Source: Castellaniella sp044508625
GTDB lineage: Bacteria; Pseudomonadota; Gammaproteobacteria; Burkholderiales; Burkholderiaceae_B
Reading direction: 5' to 3'
DNA length: 5,500 nt
Assembly: GCA_044508625.1 (NCBI GenBank)
Contig: JBIQHJ010000094.1
Span: 1 to 5,500 of the forward strand
Position 1 is the first letter of the stretch, and each line of letters starts with the position of its first letter. The position numbers and the translations under genes are program-made. Shown here piece by piece: positions 1 to 5,500 of the stretch. The notes under the pieces are model-generated. The model was given only the letters and a program-made list of their open reading frames with translations, did no database searches and was not told where the DNA came from.

Positions 1-507
1 GATCAGCACCAGCGAGGGCGGGATGATCTGCGACAGCGTGCCCGAGGCCGCGATCACGCCCGAGGCGAGCCGCCGGTCGTAGCCGTAGCGCAGCATGATG
101 GGCAGCGAGATCAGGCCCATCGAGATGACCGAGGCCGAGACCACGCCGGTCGTCGCCGCGAGCAGCGCGCCGACGAACACCACGGCGATCGCCAGCCCCC
201 CGCGCAGCGGGCCGAACAACTGGCCGACGGTGTCGAGCAAGTCCTCGGCCATGCCGGAGCGCTCGAGGATGAGGCCCATGAAGGTGAAGAACGGCACGGC
301 CAGCAGCGTGTCGTTGCTGACGATGCCGAATATCCGCTGCGGCAGCGCCTGGAACAGGGCCGGCTGCATCAGGTTGAGGTCGATGGCGACCAGGCCGTAG
401 AGCACGCCGGTGGCCGCCAGCGAGAATGCGACGGGAAAGCCCATCAGCAGGAACACGATCAGGTTGAAGAACATGATCGGCGCGAGATTGTCGACGAAGA
501 ACTCCAT
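1..507 (-). CDS. dctM: TRAP transporter large permease subunit (DctM family), N-terminal part
   Basis: This is the large membrane subunit of a tripartite ATP-independent periplasmic (TRAP) transporter, which moves an organic acid or similar solute across the inner membrane using an ion gradient. The reading frame starts at the ATG at 507 and stays open for 169 codons to the window edge, so the C-terminal part (about 430-460 residues is usual for the family) lies outside. It begins MEFFVDNLAPIMFFNL and continues with hydrophobic segments. DctM-type signatures are LLMGFPVAFSLAATGVLYGL near residues 20-40, LLAVPFFTFMGLILERSGMA near 79-98, the Thr/Ser/Gly-rich ATTGVVSASVISMG around 129-142, and ASGTLSQIIPPSLVLI at the visible end. 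It starts 2 bases after the dctQ stop, with GAGGGG eight bases upstream of the ATG, so it is translationally coupled to dctQ. Family assignment is firm; the substrate cannot be read from this sequence. Confidence 0.93.
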   Translation of the reverse strand, partial: MEFFVDNLAPIMFFNLIVFLLMGFPVAFSLAATGVLYGLVAIDLNLMQPALFQALPQRIFGIVSNDTLLAVPFFTFMGLILERSGMAEDLLDTVGQLFGPLRGGLAIAVVFVGALLAATTGVVSASVISMGLISLPIMLRYGYDRRLASGVIAASGTLSQIIPPSLVLI

Positions 508-509
508 GC

Positions 510-1121
510 TCAGCGCCCCTCGCCCGTGACCTGGTTCTGCGCCTGCTGCTGGGCGAGGATGTCCTCGACCAGCTCCTCCTCGGCGCTGCGGCCGCTGCCG
601 ACCTTCATCGGATTGGGGCAGGCGCCCGCGAGGAAGCCGATGCACTTGATCAGGTGCGAGATCGCCGCCAGGATCAGCAGGGCGAAGCCGGCCGGGATCA
701 GGAATTTGGCGGGCCAGCGGATCAGGCCGTCCGTATTGGACGAGAGCTCGTGGAGCACGTAGGAATCCCAGAAGAACGGAATCGACAGCCAGAACACGAG
801 GCAGCACGCCGGCAGGAGAAAGAACAGGACACCGAAGATGTCGATGCCGACCTGCGCGCGCTCGGGCAGTTTCTGAGAGAGCACGTCCACCCTGACATGC
901 TCGTTGCAGAGGAAGGTATAGCCGGCCGCCAGCAGGAAGATGGCGCCGAACAGGTACCACTGCAGCTCGAGCCAGGCATTGGAGCCGAGATTGAAGGCCT
1001 TGCGGAACACAGCGTTGGTGGCGCTGACGAACACGACCACGAGCACCAGCCAGGTGACGGCCTTGCCGATCAGGGTGTTGATCCAGTCTATCCCTCGGGA
1101 CAGCCTCAAGAATATGGTCAT
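510..1121 (-). CDS. dctQ: TRAP transporter small permease subunit (DctQ family)
   Basis: This is the small four-helix membrane subunit of a TRAP transporter; with DctM it forms the permease that receives substrate from a periplasmic binding protein (DctP). The 203-residue product has four hydrophobic segments at about residues 18-37, 50-72, 92-117 and 139-163, with the family-typical CNEHVRVDVLSQ after helix 2 and LIRWPAKFLIPAGFALL leading into helix 4. The C-terminal tail (about 165-203) is hydrophilic, acidic and Gln-rich and probably cytoplasmic. ATG at 1121 is the only plausible start: an in-frame TGA lies 39 bases further upstream with no start codon between. The Shine-Dalgarno match is weak (TGGAA, about six bases before the ATG). 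No dctP lies between it and truA, so the binding protein must be downstream of dctM or elsewhere. The substrate is unknown. Confidence 0.93.
   Translation of the reverse strand: MTIFLRLSRGIDWINTLIGKAVTWLVLVVVFVSATNAVFRKAFNLGSNAWLELQWYLFGAIFLLAAGYTFLCNEHVRVDVLSQKLPERAQVGIDIFGVLFFLLPACCLVFWLSIPFFWDSYVLHELSSNTDGLIRWPAKFLIPAGFALLILAAISHLIKCIGFLAGACPNPMKVGSGRSAEEELVEDILAQQQAQNQVTGEGR
516..521 (-). promoter_or_regulatory. Ribosome binding site of dctM inside the end of dctQ
   Basis: On the minus strand GAGGGG lies within the last codons of dctQ, eight bases before the dctM ATG at 507. It fixes that start and suggests that ribosomes finishing dctQ reinitiate at dctM. Confidence 0.6.
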
Positions 1122-1152
1122 GGATATTCCAGCATCGGGGAGCGGGAAGCCT

Positions 1153-1169
1153 CCGGCGGATCACGCCGG
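1153..1169 (-). promoter_or_regulatory. GC-rich inverted repeat in the dctQ leader
   Basis: A perfect 6-bp inverted repeat (CCGGCG and CGCCGG, 5-base loop TGATC on the minus strand) ends about 31 bases before the dctQ ATG. It could be an mRNA hairpin in the 5' leader or an operator half-site pair. No T-tract follows, so it does not look like an intrinsic terminator. In a genome this GC-rich a 6-bp stem can arise by chance. Confidence 0.3.
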
Positions 1170-1212
1170 GCATCCCCCAAAGGAGAAATCGCTCAAAGAA
1201 AGAAACTGCTAA

Positions 1213-1218
1213 ATTCTA
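1213..1218 (-). promoter_or_regulatory. Possible -10 element upstream of dctQ
   Basis: The gap between truA and dctQ contains an unusually AT-rich stretch (about 1186-1234). On the minus strand TAGAAT there matches five of six positions of the sigma70 -10 consensus and lies about 92 bases before the dctQ start. No convincing -35 hexamer sits 16-18 bases upstream, so a promoter would need an activator or another sigma factor. The location is plausible because the TRAP genes are functionally unrelated to truA. Confidence 0.25.
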
Positions 1219-1235
1219 TACGAGTTATGAAACCA

Positions 1236-1252
1236 GGCATCCTAGGGATGCC
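1236..1252 (-). terminator. Stem-loop across the truA stop codon, weak terminator candidate
   Basis: On the minus strand GGCATCC and GGATGCC form a perfect 7-bp stem with a 3-base loop, and the truA TAG stop lies at its tip. The downstream sequence TGGTTTCATAACTC has only a poor T-tract, so it does not fit a classical Rho-independent terminator. It may instead protect the 3' end or slow ribosomes or polymerase. A second copy of one arm lies about 65 bases downstream and could compete for pairing. Confidence 0.3.
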
Positions 1253-2066
1253 CCGCGATCGGCGGGCACGGCCATCCCAGGTGCGCAGCGAGCGCGCGTT
1301 CAGGCGCCAGCAGCGGCAGCTCGGGATGCGCGGGATAGGCCACGTGCGCGAGGTACAGGCCATCGGGCATGAAGGTGGGCGCGGCCAGCCGGCGGTCGCG
1401 CCGCGCCAGCAGTTCGGCCGCCCACTCGGGCGGATGGCGCCCGCGCCCCACCGCCACCAGGACCCCCATCAGGTTGCGCACCATGTGATGCAGGAAGGCA
1501 TTGGCCTCGAAGCGCAGGACCAGGAACTCGCCGGCGCGCGCGATCTCGAGGCGGCTCAGGGTGCGCACGGGGCTGGCCGCCTGGCATTCGGACGAACGAA
1601 AGGCGCTGAAGTCATGCTCGCCCACCAGATGCGCGGCGGCGGCGCGCATGCGCGCCTCGTCCAGCGCGTCGTGCACCCAGCCCACCCGCCCGCGCAGGAT
1701 GGGGGACGGCACCGGCGCGCTGCGCAGCACGTAGAAATAGGTGCGCGCCCGCGCATCGAAGCGGGCATGGAAATCGGAGGCGACGGGGCGCGCCCACTGC
1801 ACGGCGATCTGGTCCGGCAGGTGGGCGTTCAGGCCGCGCACCCACGAGACCTCGCGGCGCTGCGCGTCGGTGTCCAGGTGCACGACCTGCTGCAAGGCGT
1901 GCACGCCGCTGTCGGTGCGGCCCGCGCAGATCGTCGCGGCGGGCCGGCCCAGGAAGGCCGCCAGCGCCGATTCGAGCGCGTCCTGGAAGGTCCGGCGGCT
2001 GGGCTGGGTCTGCCAGCCGTTCCAGCCCGAGCCCTCGTAGGCCAGGCCCAGGGCGATGCGGGACAC
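1242..2066 (-). CDS. truA: tRNA pseudouridine(38-40) synthase TruA
   Basis: TruA converts uridines 38, 39 and 40 in the anticodon arm of many tRNAs to pseudouridine in the cytoplasm. The 274-residue product is close to the E. coli length (270). It opens with RIALGLAYEGSGWNGWQTQ. The catalytic motif AGRTDSGVHA is at residues 48-57 with Asp52 as the expected catalytic aspartate. FHARFDARARTYFYVL (about 99-114) holds the conserved active-site tyrosine, HDFSAFRSSECQAASPVRT follows, and FLHHMVRNLMG is in the C-terminal half. The start is a GTG at 2066, supported by GAGGGG seven bases upstream that overlaps the fimV stop. It lies 11 bases after fimV, so co-transcription with fimV and asd is likely. 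The usual downstream partner trpF is not adjacent. No missing motif or frameshift is seen. Confidence 0.97.
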   Translation of the reverse strand: MSRIALGLAYEGSGWNGWQTQPSRRTFQDALESALAAFLGRPAATICAGRTDSGVHALQQVVHLDTDAQRREVSWVRGLNAHLPDQIAVQWARPVASDFHARFDARARTYFYVLRSAPVPSPILRGRVGWVHDALDEARMRAAAAHLVGEHDFSAFRSSECQAASPVRTLSRLEIARAGEFLVLRFEANAFLHHMVRNLMGVLVAVGRGRHPPEWAAELLARRDRRLAAPTFMPDGLYLAHVAYPAHPELPLLAPERALAAHLGWPCPPIAGHP

Positions 2067-2073
2067 GGCGCGG

Positions 2074-2079
2074 CCCCTC
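2074..2079 (-). promoter_or_regulatory. Ribosome binding site of truA overlapping the fimV stop
   Basis: The minus strand reads TGAGGGGCCGCGCCGTG: the fimV TGA overlaps a GAGGGG Shine-Dalgarno sequence seven bases before the truA GTG. This decides the GTG start and suggests translational coupling of truA to fimV. Confidence 0.65.
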
Positions 2080-4270
2080 AGCCCCTGGCCGAGGGCTCGT
2101 CCTGCCGGGGCTTGAGCTCGAGATCGATGTCCTTGAGCGTTTCGCGCACCTTGGCCTCGGTGGCCAGGGCCGCATCGTAGGTCTCGTCGCGCGCGCTGCC
2201 GGCCCGGCGCAGCAGCCAGGCGATGATGAAGACGATGAGCGCCAGCAGGCCGGTCATGGTCACCAGCAGGTGTTCCTGCAGCCAGTCGACCACGCCTTGC
2301 GAGCGCTGCGCCGCCTCGGCCTCGGTCTGCGCCGCGCGGGCGGCCGCCTCGGGCGAGGCCACGGCCTCGAGCGGGTTGGTGGACGCGCCGTTGGCCGAAC
2401 CCGCGGCGCCCTGCGAACCCGTGGCGGCTGGTGAACCCGCGGAGCCTTGCGGCGCCGATCCGGTCGCGCCGGCCGAAGCCGAGCCGCCGGTGCCCGAACC
2501 GCCCGCGCTCGCGCCACCGGCGCCCGAACCATTGGCGCCCGAGCCGCCCGCCCCCGCCGCGGCAGCGCCATTCGCGCCGGCCGCACCGCTGGGGCCGCCT
2601 GCACCTGCGCCTGCCGAGCCATTGGAACCACCCGCGCCGCTCGCGCCCGGGCTCCCGGCACCCGCCGCGCCGCTCGAGCCGGCTACGCCGTTGGAGCCGC
2701 CCGCGCCCGTGCCACCAGGACCGCCTGCGCCCGCGCCCATACCGGCAGCGGCCGCCGCGGCGGCACCGCTCGCACCGCCCGCGGCCGCGCCATTCGCACC
2801 ATTCGCACCGCTGGAACCGCTCGCACCGGCCGCGCCGGAGCTTGCGCCATTCGTGCCGCTGGGGCCTCCCGAGCCGCTCGTGCCTGCGCCATTCGCACCG
2901 GCGGAACCGCCAGAGCCGGCCGCAGCCGCGCCATTCGCGCCGATGGAGCCACCCGGACCGCCCGCGGCCGCGCCATTCGCGGCGCCGGAACCGCTCGCGC
3001 CGCCCGCGGCCGCGCCGGTCGCGGCGTTGGAGCCGCCTGGGCCGCCGGCACCCGCGCCGCCCGCCTGCCGCGGGTCGGCGGCGGATTGGCGCATGGCCGC
3101 GTCGGCCTCCTCGGCCTTGCCGGCGTCGACGATGGCCTGGGCCACGCTGGCGATGGAATCGCCGATCCCCTTGGCGCCGTCGATGACGGCGTTGCGCGCC
3201 GCCTCGCCCTGCCCCTTGAGGGCCTCGTTGAGATGCTGGACATTGTCCTCGAGCTGGCCGATCCGGGCCTGCCTGTCGGCGCTCTCGAGCTGCCGGGAGG
3301 TGCGCGCATCGGCCGCGGCATCCTTGCGCGCGCCCTGGGCGTCGCTCAGTTGGAGGTGATCACCGCGCCCGGCGGCCGGCGCGGCCTCGGCGGACGGCGC
3401 AGCCTCGGACACCCGTCCCTGCCCGGCCGCGCCCTCGGCCTGCGCCGGAGCGTCGGCGACCGCGCCGGCCATGCGCCCGCGCATCGCCGCGAAGGCCGCC
3501 GCCTGGACCTGGAACTGCCGCCGCGCCTCGCGATCCGAGATCGCCAGCAGCTCGTCCATGCCCGGCACCACGAGCTGGGCGCCGGCCTTGACGAGGTTGA
3601 CGTTGCGCTGGATGAAGGCCTGGGGATTGGCCCTCTGCAAGGCCATCATGAGCTGGTAGACCGTCACGCCGTCGACCGCATGGCGGCGCGCGATGGCAAA
3701 CATGGTATCGCCCCGGCGCACGTGGATGGCGCCGGCGGGCACCCGCGCGCCGCTGGTGTGGGGCGCCGCACCCACGGCGGCACCGCCGGCGGGAGCGGCC
3801 GCGCCGCCCGCCGCGGGCGCGGGGGCCGGCGCATGCGCGCCGGTGAGCAGCGAGACCTGGTAGCGCTGGGAGCCGCTGGCCGTGCGCACATCCAGCAGCA
3901 GGTCGGCCACCGGCCCGGAGAACGGCTGGGGAGAGCTGACGCGCAGCACGCGCCCCTCGGGGCGCACGCCCGGCTCGACCGCGATCCGCAGGCTGTCGAG
4001 GGCGACCGGCGGGGTCAGGCCCGCCTTAGCCCAGTCCTCGGCCGCGGCGGGCCCGGCCGCCAGGGCCTGCACGTCGGCGTCGCTGAGGCCGGAGACGGGG
4101 ACGCGGATGACCAGGGGCTCGCCCTGCGGGGATGCGATCCGGGCATGGCCGAAGGTCGCCGCGAAAGCGCCGGAGGACCCCAGCAGCCCCGCCGCCGCCA
4201 GTGTCAACGCCAGTCTCATTGTTGCAAGTCGCGGGCTGGGCGTGGGCACCTGGCGGTATCGTTCTGTCAT
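2078..4270 (-). CDS. fimV: FimV/HubP-family LysM inner-membrane protein with large Gly/Ala-rich repeat insertion
   Basis: FimV/HubP proteins are polar inner-membrane scaffolds; the LysM part binds peptidoglycan, and family members support type IV pili, chemotaxis or flagellar placement. The 730-residue product has a signal peptide whose core starts at Met18 (ALTLAAAGLLGSSGAFA). A FimV N-terminal domain follows at about 38-145 (FGHARIASPQGEPLVIRV). A LysM/FimV-core segment is at about 182-236 (IHVRRGDTMFAIARRH, then ANPQAFIQRNVNLVKAGAQL). A predicted coiled coil spans about 325-357. A Gly/Ala/Ser/Asn-rich low-complexity region fills about 403-630, one TM helix is at about 668-687, and the cytoplasmic tail has only about 43 residues. 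The usual long acidic, TPR-containing cytoplasmic part is absent. ATG 4270 directly follows the asd TAA and has GGTGA seven bases upstream; the alternative Met18 (4219) fits a shorter signal peptide but has no clear ribosome binding site. The family call is solid; the cellular role here is inference. Confidence 0.9.
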   Translation of the reverse strand: MTERYRQVPTPSPRLATMRLALTLAAAGLLGSSGAFAATFGHARIASPQGEPLVIRVPVSGLSDADVQALAAGPAAAEDWAKAGLTPPVALDSLRIAVEPGVRPEGRVLRVSSPQPFSGPVADLLLDVRTASGSQRYQVSLLTGAHAPAPAPAAGGAAAPAGGAAVGAAPHTSGARVPAGAIHVRRGDTMFAIARRHAVDGVTVYQLMMALQRANPQAFIQRNVNLVKAGAQLVVPGMDELLAISDREARRQFQVQAAAFAAMRGRMAGAVADAPAQAEGAAGQGRVSEAAPSAEAAPAAGRGDHLQLSDAQGARKDAAADARTSRQLESADRQARIGQLEDNVQHLNEALKGQGEAARNAVIDGAKGIGDSIASVAQAIVDAGKAEEADAAMRQSAADPRQAGGAGAGGPGGSNAATGAAAGGASGSGAANGAAAGGPGGSIGANGAAAAGSGGSAGANGAGTSGSGGPSGTNGASSGAAGASGSSGANGANGAAAGGASGAAAAAAAGMGAGAGGPGGTGAGGSNGVAGSSGAAGAGSPGASGAGGSNGSAGAGAGGPSGAAGANGAAAAGAGGSGANGSGAGGASAGGSGTGGSASAGATGSAPQGSAGSPAATGSQGAAGSANGASTNPLEAVASPEAAARAAQTEAEAAQRSQGVVDWLQEHLLVTMTGLLALIVFIIAWLLRRAGSARDETYDAALATEAKVRETLKDIDLELKPRQDEPSARG
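2381..3064 (-). repeat. Low-complexity GC-rich tract encoding Gly/Ala/Ser/Asn-rich linker of FimV
   Basis: This stretch encodes about residues 403-630 of the FimV-like protein and is almost entirely Gly, Ala, Ser, Asn, Thr and Pro, with recurring NGAAAGG, GAGGSNG and GGSGANG blocks and a seven-alanine run (2744-2764). Charged and aromatic residues are absent. The reading frame is intact throughout, so it is a translated linker, presumably periplasmic between the coiled coil and the TM helix. Such tracts can change length by slippage or recombination. Confidence 0.85.
2852..3061 (-). repeat. Five imperfect 42-bp tandem repeats (14-residue period) in fimV
   Basis: Within the low-complexity tract, residues 404-473 fall into five consecutive 14-residue units with an approximate consensus N-G-A-A-A-G-G-x-x-G-S-x-G-A. 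The asparagine codons, seen as ATT on the plus strand, occur at 2975, 2933, 2891 and 2849, exactly 42 bases apart, the last one opening the next, longer unit. The unit before 2975 has Thr instead of Asn in phase. After residue 473 the period breaks (16 residues, then 3). Units are diverged rather than identical, so the array is not a very recent expansion. Confidence 0.75.
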
Positions 4271-5401
4271 TTAGAGTTCACCGAGAGCTATGCGCAACAT
4301 CCGGCGCAGCGGCTCGGCCGCGCCCCACAGCAACTGATCCCCCACCGTGAATGCGCTGAGGTATTCAGGCCCCATCGACATCTTGCGCAGTCGCCCGACA
4401 GGGATGTCAAGTGTGCCGGTTACGGCCACGGGCGTCAATGCGCGCATCGAGGATTCCTTGTCGTTGGGCACCAGCCGGACCCAATCGGTGCCCTCGCGCA
4501 CGACGTCGCCGACCTCGTCCAGCGGCACGTCGCGGCGCAGCTTGATCGTCAGCGCCTGGCTGTGGCAGCGCATCGCGCCGATGCGCACGCACAGGCCGTC
4601 GACCGGCACCGGATCCTGGTCGAAGCCGGCGCCGCGGCCGAGGATCTTGTTCGTCTCGGCGCCGCCCTTCCATTCCTCGCGCGAGACGCCGTTGCCGAGG
4701 TCCTTGTCGATCCAGGGAATCAGGCTGCCGCCCAGCGGCACGCCGAAATTGTCCCGCGGCAGGGCCGGATCCTGCTGGGCGGCCAGGACGCCGCGGTCGA
4801 TCTCGAGGATGGCGGAGGCCGGGTCCTCGAGCAGATCGCCGACCGCCTGGTTGAGCAGGCCGAACTGCGTCAGCAGCTCGCGCATGTGGCGCGCGCCGCC
4901 GCCGGAGGCGGCCTGGTAGGTCATGCTGGTCATCCACTCGACCATGTCGTGCTTGAACAGCCCCGCCAGGCCCATCAGCATGCAGCTCACCGTGCAGTTG
5001 CCGCCGATGTAGTTGCGCACGCCGCGGCGCATCGCATCGTCGATCACGGGACGATTGACCGGGTCGAGGATGATGACGGCGTCGTCCTGCATGCGCAGGG
5101 TGCTGGCCGCATCGATCCAGAGGCCGTCCCAGCCGGCGGCGCGCAGCTTGGGATAGACCGCGCTGGTGTAGTCGCCGCCCTGCGCCGTCAGGATGATGGG
5201 CAGCTTGCGCAGGGCCTCGATGTCGTACGCATCGGCCAGCGCCGGCGCGCCCGCGGCCCATTCGGGAGCCGGCCCGCCCGCGTTGCTGGTGGAAAAGAAC
5301 ACCGGCTCGAACAAGGAAAAATCGTTCTCGTCGCGCATGCGCTGCATGAGGACCGAACCCACCATGCCGCGCCATCCGACCAAACCTACTGCCTGTGCCA
5401 T
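4271..5401 (-). CDS. asd: Aspartate-semialdehyde dehydrogenase
   Basis: Asd reduces 4-aspartyl phosphate to aspartate-4-semialdehyde with NADPH, the branch-point step to lysine/diaminopimelate, threonine, methionine and isoleucine; it acts in the cytoplasm and is usually essential. From the ATG at 5401 the product has 376 residues, near the Gram-negative enzyme (E. coli 367). The NADP-binding loop GLVGWRGMVGSVL is at 6-18. The catalytic Cys136 lies in YIGGNCTVSCMLMG, and RIGAMRCHSQALTIKL holds the substrate-binding Arg and the acid/base His280. TYQAASGGG and GAETNKILG are also typical. An in-frame TTG at 5413 would add four residues, but GGATGGG lies just before ATG 5401 and overlaps that TTG, so ATG is preferred. 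The TAA stop directly abuts the fimV ATG. leuB commonly precedes asd in relatives; here the window ends too early to tell. Confidence 0.97.
   Translation of the reverse strand: MAQAVGLVGWRGMVGSVLMQRMRDENDFSLFEPVFFSTSNAGGPAPEWAAGAPALADAYDIEALRKLPIILTAQGGDYTSAVYPKLRAAGWDGLWIDAASTLRMQDDAVIILDPVNRPVIDDAMRRGVRNYIGGNCTVSCMLMGLAGLFKHDMVEWMTSMTYQAASGGGARHMRELLTQFGLLNQAVGDLLEDPASAILEIDRGVLAAQQDPALPRDNFGVPLGGSLIPWIDKDLGNGVSREEWKGGAETNKILGRGAGFDQDPVPVDGLCVRIGAMRCHSQALTIKLRRDVPLDEVGDVVREGTDWVRLVPNDKESSMRALTPVAVTGTLDIPVGRLRKMSMGPEYLSAFTVGDQLLWGAAEPLRRMLRIALGEL
4278..4282 (-). promoter_or_regulatory. Ribosome binding site of fimV inside the end of asd
   Basis: On the minus strand GGTGA, a match to the 3' part of the Shine-Dalgarno consensus, lies seven bases before the ATG at 4270. 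It favours that start over the internal Met codon at 4219, which lacks such a site. Confidence 0.45.
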
Positions 5402-5500
5402 AGACCCATCCAACCCAAAAAAACGTCGAAACGCATTATTTTAATGCCTTCCGCGGGTACGCGCCCAGGCAGGGCGCCGCAGGGCGTCGTCCGCGCCGCC
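5402..5500 (-). promoter_or_regulatory. asd upstream region with AT-rich patch and small hairpins
   Basis: No gene is assignable in the last 99 bases. On the minus strand, a GC stem-loop (GCGCCC/GGGCGC, 5-base loop, 5461-5477) is followed by GCATTA-AAA-TAATGC (5433-5447), a mini-hairpin CGT-TTCG-ACG (5424-5433) and a run of seven T (5417-5423) ending 15 bases before the asd ATG. TAAAAT (5438-5443) matches five of six positions of a -10 box, but no good -35 is spaced for it. The mini-hairpin plus T-run resembles an intrinsic terminator, though its stem is very short. It could be the 3' end of an upstream gene, the asd promoter or a leader. All three minus-strand frames are open at the edge, so the tail of an upstream gene cannot be excluded. 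Confidence 0.35.

Noticed and set aside
654..2180. 508-codon plus-strand open frame across dctQ and truA
   Set aside because: Its composition (Arg/Gly/Gln/His/Ala-rich) is typical of GC-driven antisense frames. It crosses two well-supported minus-strand genes and the intergenic gap and shows no domain.
2852..3061. CRISPR array
   Set aside because: The 42-bp periodicity is imperfect, contiguous without unique spacers, and in frame within a coding gene; no cas genes are present.
2381..3064. True collagen-like G-X-Y repeat
   Set aside because: Gly does not recur strictly every third residue and Pro is sparse, so the tract is Gly/Ala-rich low complexity and not a collagen triple-helix domain.
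2223..3359. 378-codon plus-strand open frame rich in Pro/Ala/Glu, antisense to fimV
   Set aside because: It is the mirror of the Gly/Ala-rich repeat: Gly/Ala codons read backwards give Pro/Ala/Arg. It has no recognisable domain or start context, while the minus frame has signal peptide, LysM and TM segments.
4407..5375. 322-codon minus-strand frame within asd
   Set aside because: It lies in another frame of asd, is extremely Arg/Ala/Gly-rich and lacks motifs; it is a shadow of the catalytic gene.
5402..5413. TTG start for asd at 5413
   Set aside because: The TTG overlaps the likely Shine-Dalgarno sequence of the ATG at 5401, and the family N-terminus begins close to the NADP-binding loop, as it does from that ATG.

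Overview
The window is very GC-rich with strong G/C preference at third codon positions. It carries a leu/asd-fimV-truA type gene order, all on the minus strand. That order and the protein sequences point to a betaproteobacterium of the Burkholderiales, most likely Alcaligenaceae (Bordetella/Achromobacter-like). This is inferred from protein character and synteny, not from a database match.

In the direction of transcription (right to left) the layout is as follows. 5500-5402 is a short non-coding leader with an AT-rich patch and small hairpins. 5401-4271 is asd, aspartate-semialdehyde dehydrogenase. 4270-2078 is a FimV/HubP-family inner-membrane protein with a LysM domain; its ATG directly follows the asd stop. 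2066-1242 is truA, tRNA pseudouridine(38-40) synthase, 11 bases after fimV. 1241-1122 is an intergenic gap of about 120 bases with inverted repeats and an AT-rich stretch. 1121-510 is the small permease (DctQ) of a TRAP transporter. 507-1 is the N-terminal part of the large permease (DctM), which runs off the left edge.

asd, fimV and truA are packed tightly enough to form one transcription unit. It combines amino-acid biosynthesis, a cell-envelope/polarity scaffold and tRNA modification, a grouping known from Pseudomonas and many beta/gammaproteobacteria. The TRAP permease pair is a separate functional unit for periplasmic solute uptake driven by an ion gradient. It begins where trpF would normally be expected.

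I see no CRISPR, phage, transposase, tRNA or rRNA, and no clearly undescribed system. The points most worth a second look are the roughly 225-residue Gly/Ala/Ser/Asn-rich insertion in FimV with a 42-bp tandem period, the missing cytoplasmic C-terminal domain of that FimV, the synteny break after truA, and competing inverted repeats around the truA stop codon.
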